Made by a program: the position numbers and the translations under genes. Shown piece by piece: positions 9,557-20,289 of a stretch of 64,000 nt of DNA. Position 1 is the first letter of the stretch, and each line of letters begins with the position of its first letter. This stretch comes from Zasmidium citrigriseum. Lineage: Eukaryota > Ascomycota > Dothideomycetes > Mycosphaerellales > Mycosphaerellaceae. Below the pieces are notes generated by a model, which worked only from the letters and a program-made list of their open reading frames with translations, was not told the DNA's origin and made no database searches. The DNA is taken from positions 744,001-808,000 of the forward strand of contig NHNW01000014.1 in the NCBI GenBank assembly GCA_002786025.1. Direction: 5' to 3'.

Positions 9557-9989
9557 GATGGCGTTGGCGAGTTGCTTGACGGCGACGACTGAGCTGTTGA
9601 GTGGAATGGTGGATGAGCCGATGGCAGCAGATCAAGCTGAGGAAGAATTTGGGCTCAAGAAAGAAAGAAAGAGATCTGTCTTAAAAAAGTCAGAAGCCCA
9701 CTTGGAGCGGCCCGTGACGCACTAGACTCTTAGCGAGACTTTCACATGTGAGCTTCTTTGAGGTCATTCACCGGTCCACGGCTAAATACAACCCAAGGAA
9801 TACTCCAGAAACATCCGCCATACTCATACTCGCAGTTTCAGACACCCCAGACGCCGCAAAGCATCTCAACGATCATACACCTCTTCCGCATTCCGAAACC
9901 TCTTCCAACACCAGCAACCTGCGGTTGATACAACACAATCACTACCTCCGAGACAAGAGGATTTCCAATGCACGCCCGCCACGGCAAGC
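9557..9989. other. Intergenic within the F-box-like cluster
   Basis: Promoter side of member 3; the open frame 9748-10179 on the plus strand is antisense to member 4 and not supported. Confidence 0.5.
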
Positions 9990-10631
9990 TCAAGGCGATT
10001 GGTTCTTCTCGCCTTTCGGATCCGATGTCCACATGACCTCCATATCCTTCCCAACCATCATGACCTGCATCGCACCCGGAGACAACATCGACCGCTCCCT
10101 TGAACCCAACATATCCCAGGCGAGCGACAGTCTTGCCGCACCCTCCTCTCGCAATATCAGCATCACGCCTTCTTCATAAGTGGCATTCGGTTGGCCCTGA
10201 ATCCAATACAAGCGCGACCGCTCGCTGACTGGATCAAGGTCTCTAATGCGAATGTGCCTCAACTTCCCCATGAGTGCCGGTGGAATGTAACGCTGAAGCC
10301 ACGCCGTGGCGCCTGACGCACCAGAGCAGACGAAGATGGTGTGTTGGAAGTAGATCGGCTGAGTTTCCTTTCTCATCTGACTGCAACTCTGCAACATTCC
10401 GAGGTTGGGGTTGCTTGCCAGGTTGAATGCGGTGCCGGCTCCCATGAGAAGGTTGCGTCTGGAGACTGCGCGCTTATCGATGGGGTGCTTGACAAGCTTG
10501 TCGGTTTTGTTCTGAACCTCGACTTCGACTCCCACGCAGGCGAGCTCGTAGATCATGTCGCGGATCTCTCGAGGTAGGGAGAAGAAAGTAGTCTTCTCGT
10601 CTTCGATAACGGTATCGGTGGCGGCGTCCAT
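9990..10631 (-). CDS. F-box/2EXR-like protein, cluster member 4
   Basis: Single exon, 213 aa. Blocks are FFSLPREIRDMIYELACVGVEV, MLQSCSQMRKETQPIYFQHTIFV, WLQRYIPPALMGKLRHIRI and LSPGAMQVMMVGKDM with MWTSDPKGE. It has a Lys/Arg-rich insertion (about residues 42-60) between the first two blocks. It is the most upstream gene of the tandem array, all four members being in the same direction with spacers of about 360-440 bp, which indicates repeated unequal duplication. Confidence 0.8.
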   Translation of the reverse strand: MDAATDTVIEDEKTTFFSLPREIRDMIYELACVGVEVEVQNKTDKLVKHPIDKRAVSRRNLLMGAGTAFNLASNPNLGMLQSCSQMRKETQPIYFQHTIFVCSGASGATAWLQRYIPPALMGKLRHIRIRDLDPVSERSRLYWIQGQPNATYEEGVMLILREEGAARLSLAWDMLGSRERSMLSPGAMQVMMVGKDMEVMWTSDPKGEKNQSP

Positions 10632-10873
10632 GATTCCGATATTGAGTTATTGGAGGAGATTGACTCAAGAGTTCGTCGAAGAACAAATTGAGGTAAGAGC
10701 AACGAGTCGGAAGTGGGTGAGATAGATCTCTGGAGGGAACGAGGTATTTGACTGACAGAATCCCCAGAAGCGTCTTGCATCGGAAGTAGCAAGTAACAGG
10801 CTGACCATTCACTAGCGCCAAATTCACATGCTCCGCCAAAAAGCCATCCCCTTCCATTCACCTCTGCTCCCTA

Positions 10874-11326
10874 TCACTTCAACGCAAACAAAAACGTCAC
10901 CGTCCCCCCACTCGTCGTCCCCCCAGGCTTCGGCTCCCCCTTCCCAAAACACCCCACCAACTGAATCCCCGCAACCTGCCCATCCACCCCTTTAATCCCC
11001 GAATTCAAAAACGTATACTGCACCTCCCCCTTCTCATTGACCTGCGCATCCTGTAGCACGAACCCATTCGAGACTTTTCCGATCTTCATCATGCCGGGTT
11101 TTGGGGCGGGGAGTTGGGTGCTGTCGAAATCTTGCGTGAAGATTGAGAGGAGTTGTTTTACTGTAACGGTGCTGTTGAGGGGGATGGGTTTGTTGATTGT
11201 GGGAGGGGAGTTTTTGTTGTTTTTTGTTAGGGTGGAGAGGGAGTAGAGGCCGCCTGGGAGGGAGGCGGAGGTGAAGAGGCTGGAGCCTATGGATGTGGAT
11301 TCGGGGATGCCGATTGGATCGGACAT
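10874..11326 (-). CDS. Small hypothetical protein (150 aa)
   Basis: An uninterrupted 150-aa frame starting MSDPIGIPEST. I do not recognise the family. The protein is Gly/Pro/Thr-rich, without signal peptide or membrane helix. Its ending alternates hydrophobic and small residues (VAGIQLVGCFGKGEP, GGTVTFLFALK) as in a small beta-rich fold. Codon bias is strongly toward C at third positions in the 3' half, as in the neighbouring gene at 11718. It lies upstream of the F-box-like array on the same strand but shares no motif with it. Confidence 0.6.
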   Translation of the reverse strand: MSDPIGIPESTSIGSSLFTSASLPGGLYSLSTLTKNNKNSPPTINKPIPLNSTVTVKQLLSIFTQDFDSTQLPAPKPGMMKIGKVSNGFVLQDAQVNEKGEVQYTFLNSGIKGVDGQVAGIQLVGCFGKGEPKPGGTTSGGTVTFLFALK

Positions 11327-11717
11327 TATTGAAGCGTGGTACTCCCTTGAGGTGTCAGTCTTTTGATGCAGTAAGGAGCGAAGTCGTGTTTGAAGATTGT
11401 CAACAGGGACAGCGGCTCTAAAGCTACCTTTAAGTATTGTTGAGAAAAGAGTCCAGACTTACGCCATTCGAAAAGCTTCAGCTGAGGTCTTGAGATATCA
11501 GTATGGTTTCATGGTGAGTGGCGTTGAAGAGGAAGAAGAGGCGTCAGCTGTACCTGGACCCTAGCTATGGTCTGATCGAACATGTGACGGCGCTAACGAA
11601 AGCTTAATTTACTCAAGCAAAACTTCCCGACTGTGATATTTGTTGTCTCTACACATTATACATAGTTCAACCCATAGAAACTCCGCTTCCATCGCACCAG
11701 ACTCGCAAATATGTTTG
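11327..11717. other. Intergenic, no gene seen
   Basis: Between two same-strand hypothetical genes; presumably the promoter of the 10874-11326 gene. Confidence 0.45.
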
Positions 11718-13451
11718 TTAGATTGTCCCCCACCCCTTCGGCTTAAACATCGGACTCTCCCCCTCCTCAGCAAGCGCCTCCAAACTCTTCGTCGGACTCC
11801 CCGTTTCCCGATCCACAGCCGCCATCCCCAACCTCTGAAACCAAGAGTTCCTCCATGAGCCCCTGCGTCGACTCCCCTCTGGACTCAGACTCATACTACT
11901 TTCATCCTCCTCCTCTTCCTTACTCTCACCTTGCCCACTCTTGTCGTAAACCTCCCCCTCCGAATTTGCCGCCCCAACACCTACACTCCCACTCCCATAA
12001 ACCGTCTTCGGATCCGGATTAACAACCCTCAACCCCTTCATCCTCGGCGGAACCCTCCTCCTCGGCGCCCTCGTCTCCCGATACCGCTGCGGACTCTCCG
12101 TAAAAGGGACATCAACACCGAATGGAAAGTCTTCATTATACATAAGCCCAGTGCGGTAGTGTTCATAGTTACCCTGGCTGTCGCGACGGGGGCCTTGCAG
12201 GGGTGGGGTTTTGGGACGGGAGCTTTGCGAGCTGTGCCAGGAAGAGATTGAGGGTTCGGTATCGGTGGTGGTGGTGGTTTGACGGGTGAGAGGGGGAGGG
12301 TCGGAGCTGGTGGTTGAGAGGGGCATGCGTTTTGCTGCGGGGCGGGTGGCGAGGATGGCGCGGCGGTGGGGCGCGATTTGGGCGTAGAGGCCGGGTTTGG
12401 AATTTGGGAGGGGGGTCTTCTTTGCTGGTTGGGGTTTCGAGTTCGAGCCGGAGCCTCGTAGGGCGCCGACCATGGAGGTGATGGGATGTGCGAAGGAGGC
12501 GATCATTGACCCGGACCAGGAGTTTGCTTCTGCTTCTGCAACTGCCGCTGCTTCCTCTGCTTTCTCTTGGTCTTCTTTTGCTTTTGCTTGCTCTTTGACG
12601 AAGTTCATCCAGCTGTGGGCCCATCGACGCTCTGGGCCTTCGGGCTCCATGTCTGCCGCGGCGTGTTTCAACAGCTTGAGAGTCTTCTCGGGAATTGAGG
12701 CTCCCACAGCGAAGTTCGCCACAGCTTCGTAGTAGGTGCATTGTGCGATGAGCTTGGGATCTGCTTTCCTTTTCTCGGCGAATTCTCTCGCTTTGCGTGC
12801 AAGATGCTCGGCATTGTGGGCCTCTCTTGGATCTGCTCCGGGTTTGGCGGAGGCTCGAAGGGCGATGATCGCTGGAAGTAGCTCGAGTTTGACCATGATG
12901 TTGACCATGGCAGTTTTGACTGCATCTGATTCTTTATCTTTGGGTGATACGCTGGGGACTCCATCCGGCGAATCGTCGATGATAGCTGATTCCCCATCGA
13001 CCTTCAGATTTGGCAGTGAGAATCGTACTGGTCGAGGAGTCTGACCTCTTCGATCCGCGAGATTGGATGTCCGATTCGTTTCCGGTGTGTATGGTGCTGA
13101 AGGACCGGCGTAGTCGTTTGGTACTGGAGTCAAGCCGCCGTCTTGAGCATCTTCCGAGTATTCAGTAATACTGAGATTGGACTCTTCGGCAGCGCCAAAC
13201 TCCTCAACATCTTCACTCTGAATTTCGGAAATGCCATCCCCTGTGCCGCTCGCATGTGCGCCTGACACGACGCTCACGCTTCCATCTGCTGGTCTTTGAT
13301 CAAAGCTGCGATGCCAGTTGGAGCCTGACTGCGGTGGTGAACTTTGGTCGGTGCTGTCGAAGCTCTTGTCTGTATTGGTATGTTCCCACTCGCCAGAGCC
13401 GCAGGATTTCGACGGCGACGTGGAATCCGAGGCCATGATACGCTGTACCAT
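11718..13451 (-). CDS. Large, mostly disordered hypothetical protein
   Basis: The frame is open from 13625, but the more likely start is the ATG at 13451 (MVQRIMASDS), giving 577 aa; the upstream 58 codons look like leader. The family is not recognised. The N-terminal third is Ser/Asp/Gly-rich and disordered. A helical middle region begins near KESDAVKTAMVNIMVKLELL and continues through LAREAR-like repeats, YYEAVANFAVG and LKLLKHAAADM, suggesting TPR-like or MIT-like helices. A Glu/Ala coiled coil (KEDQEKAEEAAAVAEAEAN) follows, then a long Pro/Thr/Arg-rich tail with an acidic KEEEEDESS run. No signal peptide. An adaptor or scaffold role is possible but unproven. Confidence 0.65.
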   Translation of the reverse strand: MVQRIMASDSTSPSKSCGSGEWEHTNTDKSFDSTDQSSPPQSGSNWHRSFDQRPADGSVSVVSGAHASGTGDGISEIQSEDVEEFGAAEESNLSITEYSEDAQDGGLTPVPNDYAGPSAPYTPETNRTSNLADRRGQTPRPVRFSLPNLKVDGESAIIDDSPDGVPSVSPKDKESDAVKTAMVNIMVKLELLPAIIALRASAKPGADPREAHNAEHLARKAREFAEKRKADPKLIAQCTYYEAVANFAVGASIPEKTLKLLKHAAADMEPEGPERRWAHSWMNFVKEQAKAKEDQEKAEEAAAVAEAEANSWSGSMIASFAHPITSMVGALRGSGSNSKPQPAKKTPLPNSKPGLYAQIAPHRRAILATRPAAKRMPLSTTSSDPPPLTRQTTTTTDTEPSISSWHSSQSSRPKTPPLQGPRRDSQGNYEHYRTGLMYNEDFPFGVDVPFTESPQRYRETRAPRRRVPPRMKGLRVVNPDPKTVYGSGSVGVGAANSEGEVYDKSGQGESKEEEEDESSMSLSPEGSRRRGSWRNSWFQRLGMAAVDRETGSPTKSLEALAEEGESPMFKPKGWGTI

Positions 13452-13983
13452 TGCCGCGCAATCTCGTGGCAGGATGTGGAATGCATATCGTCTTTCCAAG
13501 GTGCTTGATATACTGCCTTTGTTCGAGTTGTCTGAACATCCGCATTCGACGACATGGACGGATGAACAAAGCCACCGGAATGCAGTCTGATGAAACAAGG
13601 AGACAAAAAGGGCCGTATACCTCACCTGTAACTTCTCTACATCGTCGCGATTCTTCTCACAACGCCGTGCTCTGAAGATCGAGACCGTCCGTACCGTCCA
13701 AAAGAGGAGGGCGGATGTTCGAAGTGTGAGCTAAAACCCGACCTCGATGGATCACGCAGTCGTCGGCTTGGACATCTAGCATGGCTGCAATGGCTGCATC
13801 GTCAATCGGGCGCAGTCCAGATCTTGTCCAAAGATCCCGCGTCTGCCGCGTTGACATAGGCAGTGCAGAACAACATCTGCACAGTGATCCCAGCGACGTA
13901 AGGGGCTCGCAGATCTACTGTAGGTTGTCGAAGCAAGAGCTTTGTCATGCATTACAGGACAGTCAGTGAACAGATGGCATCTC

Positions 13984-14691
13984 TCAGCCATCAACGGGCT
14001 TCCAAGCACTTGGCTCAGTGATATTGAACACAAGCATGGCAAATCCCATCGGGACACTTCTCTCAACGATGCTTGCCTTCTGAACGATGTCTCCAAAGTT
14101 TGTTATTGAATAACGTGCAACCCACCCAAAGTGGACCGCGGTTTGCAGCGGCTTGACCAGCGTACCACAGCGTCCTTTGTTATGGTCATCAAGCAGATGA
14201 CCACCGTCCCAACTGCAAGGTCCCGTCAAGCCCGGTGCAACGACGCTCGCTGATTCCTGCAAAGATCGCATGAGGTGCAATCTCGACGTAATAAAGATAA
14301 CGGCCAGGAACAGAAACAGGCACGTGTCGCGTTCCTGAGGGGAAGTCGCACAAAGATATTGAATCCCCATGATCGACAAAGCATGAAGAAACAGAAGTGG
14401 TACCCACCATGTCCAATCGTGGAATTTCCCCTGCACTCAGGTGGCTGGTGTGGCGACCTCGTGTGCTCGTCTGTTCCTGATTGGTTTGCCAGATGGCGAA
14501 TGGTGATCGATAGGTCGTGGTTCGACGGTCAGGGCAATCAGCCAGCGCGGGCACCCGGAAATCGATAAAGCCGCTTCGTTGAACATCAGTTCATGTGCTT
14601 CACGGATCCGCGGATGGGACCTCACCGGTCCGCCCGAGAGATTGAAGGACAGCCAACGGAAGAGCGGCCACTGAGCAGCGAGGTGGTACAA
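13984..14691 (-). pseudogene. Possible relic of a polytopic membrane protein gene
   Basis: Two minus-strand open stretches look protein-like: 14437-14691 (LYHLAAQWPLFRWLSFN, then RIREAHELMF) and 13984-14436 (hydrophobic segments WWVPLLFLHALSIMGIQYL and CLFLFLAVIFITSRL, ending NITEPSAWKP). They could be joined by a weak 96-nt intron ending TGCAG just before GGGAAATTCC. The order of a charged cytosolic part, membrane helices and a terminal EPSAWKP vaguely recalls fungal wax-synthase-type acyltransferases (an EPxxWPPLFG block), and a shifted frame just beyond the stop contains SPLRRWDH. This family guess is weak. No clean full-length model could be built, so I treat it as degraded or unresolved. 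Confidence 0.28.
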
Positions 14692-14936
14692 ACGCGGAGG
14701 TGGTTCTTTGTCTATGATGGCGGACGGCTACTTCCCGGTGGTGGAGGCGTCTTGATTCGTGAACCCCTGCGGCGAAGCGTGACCTGCGAGGCAAAATGAC
14801 AGGATAGTACCTGTGGGTTGAGAATTGACAGATGCACGCACCCGTCTTGTGCGTGACACAGCGACCGCACTCGAAGCTCTCGAATGGGGATATACAACAC
14901 CTGACCACACGATGGGCTAGATTGTGTTGACGCCAT

Positions 14937-16856
14937 CTTGCTTCTGGGTCATCTGCGCGGCATCGAATCTGGAGTGGGTCGGTGGGATTGGGCACGTTGG
15001 CTGTCAATTGCAAGCACGCTGGTAGTACCAGAGTGAAACAAAGCCCACATCTCAACGAGCGTTTGGCGCCATGGGAGCGAGCTGGCAACGTGCAGCTAGG
15101 TCGGAGTCATGGTAGAGGTGAGCTGTGAGGTGAAGAGTTTTCGCAGGCGGTGATGGCTCCTTCACGCACAACGCTGCACACGACAGCAGGGCGTAGGTCC
15201 ACCGCCTGGTGTTGGAAGTTGGATACTGGTGAATGGTATTCTTGGCAGGCAGGCGCTTGGGTGTGAGTGCATCTCCAACAGCCAATTGAAAAAAAGCGTG
15301 CGGTTAGCGTTGCATCTGAACGATCAGGCGAGGCCAATGAAAGGGAGATCGCAACGCCTCTTTCACACTAAGCGCGGACTGGTGCATGTTTCGTGCATTG
15401 CCGTGGTGTGCGTTGGCCGTGACGTCCTGTTGGGGCCTAAGGCGGACGCACTCAATGCCTCTGGTGCGAGTCTACTGACGCCCTCGACCAGTGACGAGGG
15501 CGAGGCGAGCAGAGCTGCGGGCGAGCTCAGCTGGCACAGAATTCGTTTTTGGGCCGCAAGAGTCAAAGCCAGTCGGGGAGAAAGAGATTTCAGGCAACGG
15601 ACGGGTAATTATTTTCGAAATTCGTCGGGGTGTGTGCGCAGTGTGAGTTGCAAACGGCTGGGAAGCGAGATGCGCGAACGGTACGGCGTGGACGGGAGTT
15701 GGGCCAGGGTGTCGGGGCGGCATCCTGGCAGCACATGGCCGATGATACGAGCAGCGCGTCCGGCGGATGTGCCTGCTGTGATTGGGCGGAGGGAGCGGCG
15801 GCGTGTGGCAGCATGAACAGCTGCGAGAGTGCGCTGGTGGGCGTTGTTGGAGCTGGTGTGGGAACACGGGCGGGCATGAGGTGGACGCCTGCAGCCAAAA
15901 CAGCAAGAGACAACACCGACGAGAGGAGAGGAGTCGCCGTAGCAGTGCCCGTAGCCCGTCGTCCCAGGATGGCTTCTCGTCCAGTGCTGCTGCTGAGTCG
16001 GCCGGATTTAGAATCCTACGGATACTGTTGTGCGAGATCCTTCGCCACGCAGCGCTCACATAAGCACACAAAGAAGGTGCTCGCGGGTGCTGGTCCATCC
16101 TGGAGAAGAAGGCGTAGGAATAGACGGATATGCCGGGCATCAGCTGCATCTGGCAGTCGAGGGCCGGCGTCAAGCTGCAGCGTCGTCGAACAAGTACCCA
16201 CGCCATCCACGGCCTGGGCGCGCTGTGGTGCTGCGGTGCTGCTTTTGCTTGCTGCTTGCGTCGCTCGGCCCGCCGCTGCATGCGTGTCAGGTCGGGTTGG
16301 GAAGACAGGCCATCCTTCCCCTCTCGCCGCCCTACATAGCAGCGTTGCCGTCTCCCTGCGCGCACAGCGCCCCTTTCTCACTCATAGGAGAGTGCACCGT
16401 CGACTCATCTTCAAAACCCAGCGACTTTTAAATTCGCGATCCCTTAGTGGTCCGTGGCCCGTTTTCGCTTTCAGCCACACCTGGCCCGAGAGCCCCTTGC
16501 AGCGGCCGCATACAAACCTTGACCATTCCTCCGCCGCCCAACCTCTCGCTTTCTCTTCCTTCTTCTCCAAGGCTGCAGCCATCCATTCTTACTAAACCGC
16601 CAACTCTCACGACTCTTCTGGACTCCCCGAGATCATTCGGTGATCTCGCATAGATTTGGATTCCGCCTCCAGATCACTACTTCTCCAATGCACGGACGAC
16701 GAGAGATCGAGACTCGACCTTTCTCCTCTCGCCCTCCGCTACGCTGTCGACACGGCCCCAGATAACTTCACCACCACACTCTGGATCCACCTGACGACAG
16801 ATACGATTCCACCTTAACGAAGAGAGGCGCTCTGGACGCCTCGCCATCGGCCCTCG
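14937..16856. other. Long GC-rich spacer, promoter/leader of the 16857 gene
   Basis: Open frames of about 300 codons exist on both strands over the same bases (15472-16365 minus, 15630-16595 plus), which is typical of GC-rich non-coding sequence. Neither resembles a known protein. The part from about 16370 to 16856 is C/T-rich and reads like a transcribed leader. Confidence 0.45.
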
Positions 16857-18092
16857 ATGGCAACCTTCCAGACGTATCCAGCGCCGCCGCCGCACTACGC
16901 TCGATACAACTATCCGGACACTCCACCCACCGGTTCGTACGGATACTACTCACCACGACAATACGCCTACGCCTCGACGCCTTCCAAAGGCCACACGCGC
17001 AGGGCGACCGGTGACGGCACCACCTTCACCTACACATACACCACCTCGACGCCGCGCAAGCAGACGCAATACTCGACGCCAGAGTACACTTACTACACCT
17101 CTGCGCAATCCACGCCCCAGCGCAATGCGGACTATGTAAGTGGCTCTGAACGCAAGCGGGAAAGCACACGGTCCTACCGTGTGTCGACCGACAACACCAA
17201 GCATCGCAAGTCGTCCGGCACCAAGTACTATTCGTCTCGACAACAGTACGCGGAACAAGACTACTACAACGACCGCTCCTATGATGAGTTGCCGCGCTAC
17301 ACTCCACGCGAGCAACCATCACCGCCGCCATACCAGCGACACAAGAGTTACAACGACCCGGGTGCGCGAGCTGATCAACGTTCTCGTCCCCAGGTTCACA
17401 TCTACACCACTGCCGACTCTAGCAAGCCCTCACCCTCGACACGCCAGCGACGAGCGTCCTACACTACCAAGTCCTCCAAGCCGACTAACACGCCACCTCG
17501 ACCTCGGCCCAGCACTGCCACCCAGCCGCCACCCAAGGCAACCGAAGCGGATGCGCGTCGCGCCGGTATCCCTGCCGGTTACTCATACAAGAACTGGGAT
17601 CCAACCGAAGAACCCATCCTGTTGCTGGGAAGTGTGTTCGACGCTAACTCGCTGGGCAAATGGATCTATGATTGGACCGTCTTCTTCTATGGCCCGGCCA
17701 CGCCGATGTCAGAAGTCGCCGGTGAACTCTGGCTGTTACTCATCCAGCTAGCGCACAAGGTCAAGCGTGCCGAGGACTGCATGCCGCGCATCCGATCAAC
17801 GACATCGCGCGATCTGGTCGACGACTTCCTCGAGTCAGGCGAGAGGCTGTGGCAACGCTTCAACAAGTTGTTGAAAATCTGCGAGAATTACATGTGGAAG
17901 GCCGCGAAGAAGGAGAGCGGCAACGCGAAGAATGTCACGATGGGGAAGAACAGCGGCTGCGAGTTCGTCGACGCAATCTTCGGTCGTGACCGCGAGTTGG
18001 AGCGCACGGAGAAACTGATGACGGGGATGCGGCTTTGGAGCATGCGGTTCGACGCCAACTGCGAGGAGATCCTGCGCAACCCTAGCGCATAG
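16857..18092 (+). CDS. Tyr/Pro/Ser-rich protein with conserved C-terminal ascomycete domain
   Basis: Single exon, 411 aa. Residues 1-230 are low complexity, rich in Tyr, Ser, Thr and Pro (SYGYYSPRQYAYAST, TYTYTTSTPRKQTQYST). From about residue 235 a conserved-looking domain begins: GIPAGYSYKNWDPTEEPILL, then GSVFDANSLGKWIYDWTV, ELWLLLIQLAHKVKRAEDC and LWSMRFDANCEEILRNP. Proteins of this architecture occur widely in Pezizomycotina, often under the misleading name 'vegetative cell wall protein gp1', which reflects only the Pro-rich part. There is no signal peptide and no membrane helix, so a wall location is not supported. Function is unknown. Confidence 0.72.
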   Translation: MATFQTYPAPPPHYARYNYPDTPPTGSYGYYSPRQYAYASTPSKGHTRRATGDGTTFTYTYTTSTPRKQTQYSTPEYTYYTSAQSTPQRNADYVSGSERKRESTRSYRVSTDNTKHRKSSGTKYYSSRQQYAEQDYYNDRSYDELPRYTPREQPSPPPYQRHKSYNDPGARADQRSRPQVHIYTTADSSKPSPSTRQRRASYTTKSSKPTNTPPRPRPSTATQPPPKATEADARRAGIPAGYSYKNWDPTEEPILLLGSVFDANSLGKWIYDWTVFFYGPATPMSEVAGELWLLLIQLAHKVKRAEDCMPRIRSTTSRDLVDDFLESGERLWQRFNKLLKICENYMWKAAKKESGNAKNVTMGKNSGCEFVDAIFGRDRELERTEKLMTGMRLWSMRFDANCEEILRNPSA

Positions 18093-20289
18093 ACGGCGAT
18101 AAACGACCGACGACGACGACGGCTGCCTGGAGTCACGGTGGCGAATATGCTTCTCACTTGTCCTTGCATCGCGATTCGTCGATTCTGATACCCACCTCGT
18201 TCTTACTTGACTGGGATACACTGGAGTTATTGGGTATACCATGCACATCCAACTGGACGAGAGAGACTACTGTACGAATATTGACTTTTTGATTTTGATC
18301 ACATGCACGCACGGCATCTGGCATGGGCATGGAAGGCAACGGTTTCTTCTGGATCATGTTGTTTATTGGGAGGAAAGGAAATGGAGTGGCTGGCGCAAAG
18401 TGACTCATCGTTACAACGCGCTTGATTTTCGCCACACGAAACGCATCAGACTGGAGGGCAAAAAGTTGGATGCTGCTTGCTTTGCTTTGCTGTTTGCTTT
18501 TTTCTCAAACCGCGTATACCCTTTCGCGAGTATCTGCTCGAAGCATTACTGTACGGCGCTGGGGTCGGGTTCTAATCTTACTATCTGTATGACTGATGGA
18601 ACAGTCATTTTCTAGATCATCTTATTACTAGCAAAACCTGAATCAATATGGATTATTGGTACCCAACCAGCCTCTTTCGTTTCATAGCAGTCACAGAGTG
18701 AGGTCGATGGGCACCTCATGTGATCATCCCACCGGGAAGACCACGTTCGACGGGAGGGACATCCCACGCACGTGTTTGCTTCCATCATCGTCCCACTTCG
18801 TCGCTTGAAGGATTCGAGGTGTTTGGTTCGAGCTCTCCACTATCCAACAACTCTCTCGGTGAATATCTTCCTTCCCATCACTGATTCTTCAGCTTCTCAC
18901 GTCTGATCTTGCACCCCGACCCCCGAAGCTCTCATCCATGCAACATCGCAAGCAAGATGTACAGTAAAGTTTTCCTTCTTCCTTGTCTACACAGTAGGTT
19001 TGGTGGGATTGGCGCAGGCACCCGCTCCGACGAACGAGGGAGGGCTGCAACTTGGGACTAGGTTCATCGTCGCTTCGCTGCGAACAGCTGATCTGTGTGC
19101 TGGCTAGGACGAGGTTTGTCACTTGTGGTGGTGTTGAAGTTGACCAATACCATTGCTTCGGGGCCGAGGATACGGGCGCTTGGATGCGGTTGTACCTGGT
19201 GTGCACACCCTTCTGGAAGACAAGAAGGTGTTCGCGCGCGAGCCGAGAGAGGTTGTTCTTCAGCCACATTTCTCGTCATACCGCACGCTGCCGTTAAGCG
19301 CTGATGTCAAGATCGCGACGCACGGGCATCACATCACATCCTGCCATCATGATTTTGAAGTTTCTTTTGACGTCGCTCCTTCACCATCTCATCACCATCG
19401 TCATCCATCCATCAGCCTCCAGTCTCCGCGGCTACCTGGATAGTCAGTCATACAGCCGTGGCTGACATGTCCCTCGCACAAAAACTTCCCGAGCGCTGAC
19501 ACGCAGCCGCACATGCATGCATAGAACCCGAGAAAGGTTATGCAGATCTATTCTTTGCAACCGCACATGTCGCAACGTGTTGTTCACGATAGGCATTGGC
19601 TTATCTCTCCGGAGTCTGAGACCGTCAGCTGGATGCCGATGCAGGGCAACGAGCTCGTTGGTCTCAATGGCACCAACAGCGAAGGATGAAGCAAAGCTAT
19701 GATGGCTTGGACTTCGGTGTCCGAAGGGCTTATGCGACTGCTATTGGAGTCCACCAACAATGTTGAGTGTGGAGAGCTATGTGAGCTGAAGCTATAGGCG
19801 AACAACGGGCGATGCACGAGCGTGGCTTGGGTTTGCGACTTATGTTGTGGAACAGAAGGGTATGCGGCTTCGCTTTCGGGTTCTTGGGAGTTCACGGTCT
19901 GGTGCCGGCATGATGCTTCGAGGTACTGACGAGGTGTTCGCAGGGCGGTTGGGGGCATGATGTTGGAGTTGTGCATTGATGATGCTGTGATGGGTGATCA
20001 GGTTGGTTGGGTTCTTTTGTTTCCTATATTCAAGTTCATCGATATCAGCAAGATGAGGCCACATGAACGCATTGAGACCGGAAAATTGAAGAGAAGAGAG
20101 AGGGAGAGACGAATCTGATGACATGCGGCTTCTTGCCTTTGATTTCCTAGAGCTGTACCCTTCCTTGGCTTTTTGCCTTCCCATTTCTCAAACGCACTCG
20201 AAATCCACAAACGAAATTGCCTCCCCAAAGCGAACATGCGAACACCGCAAACGTCCCCCGAACTCGACCATCCCTTTGCAGTCTTGCCA
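18093..20289. other. 2.2-kb intergenic region
   Basis: I see no supported gene, tRNA or repeat. Short open frames on both strands have no recognisable motif. Confidence 0.45.

Noticed and set aside
15472..16595. Two overlapping frames of about 300 codons on opposite strands
   Set aside because: Both are explained by GC-rich composition; no motif, low-complexity translation, no good start.
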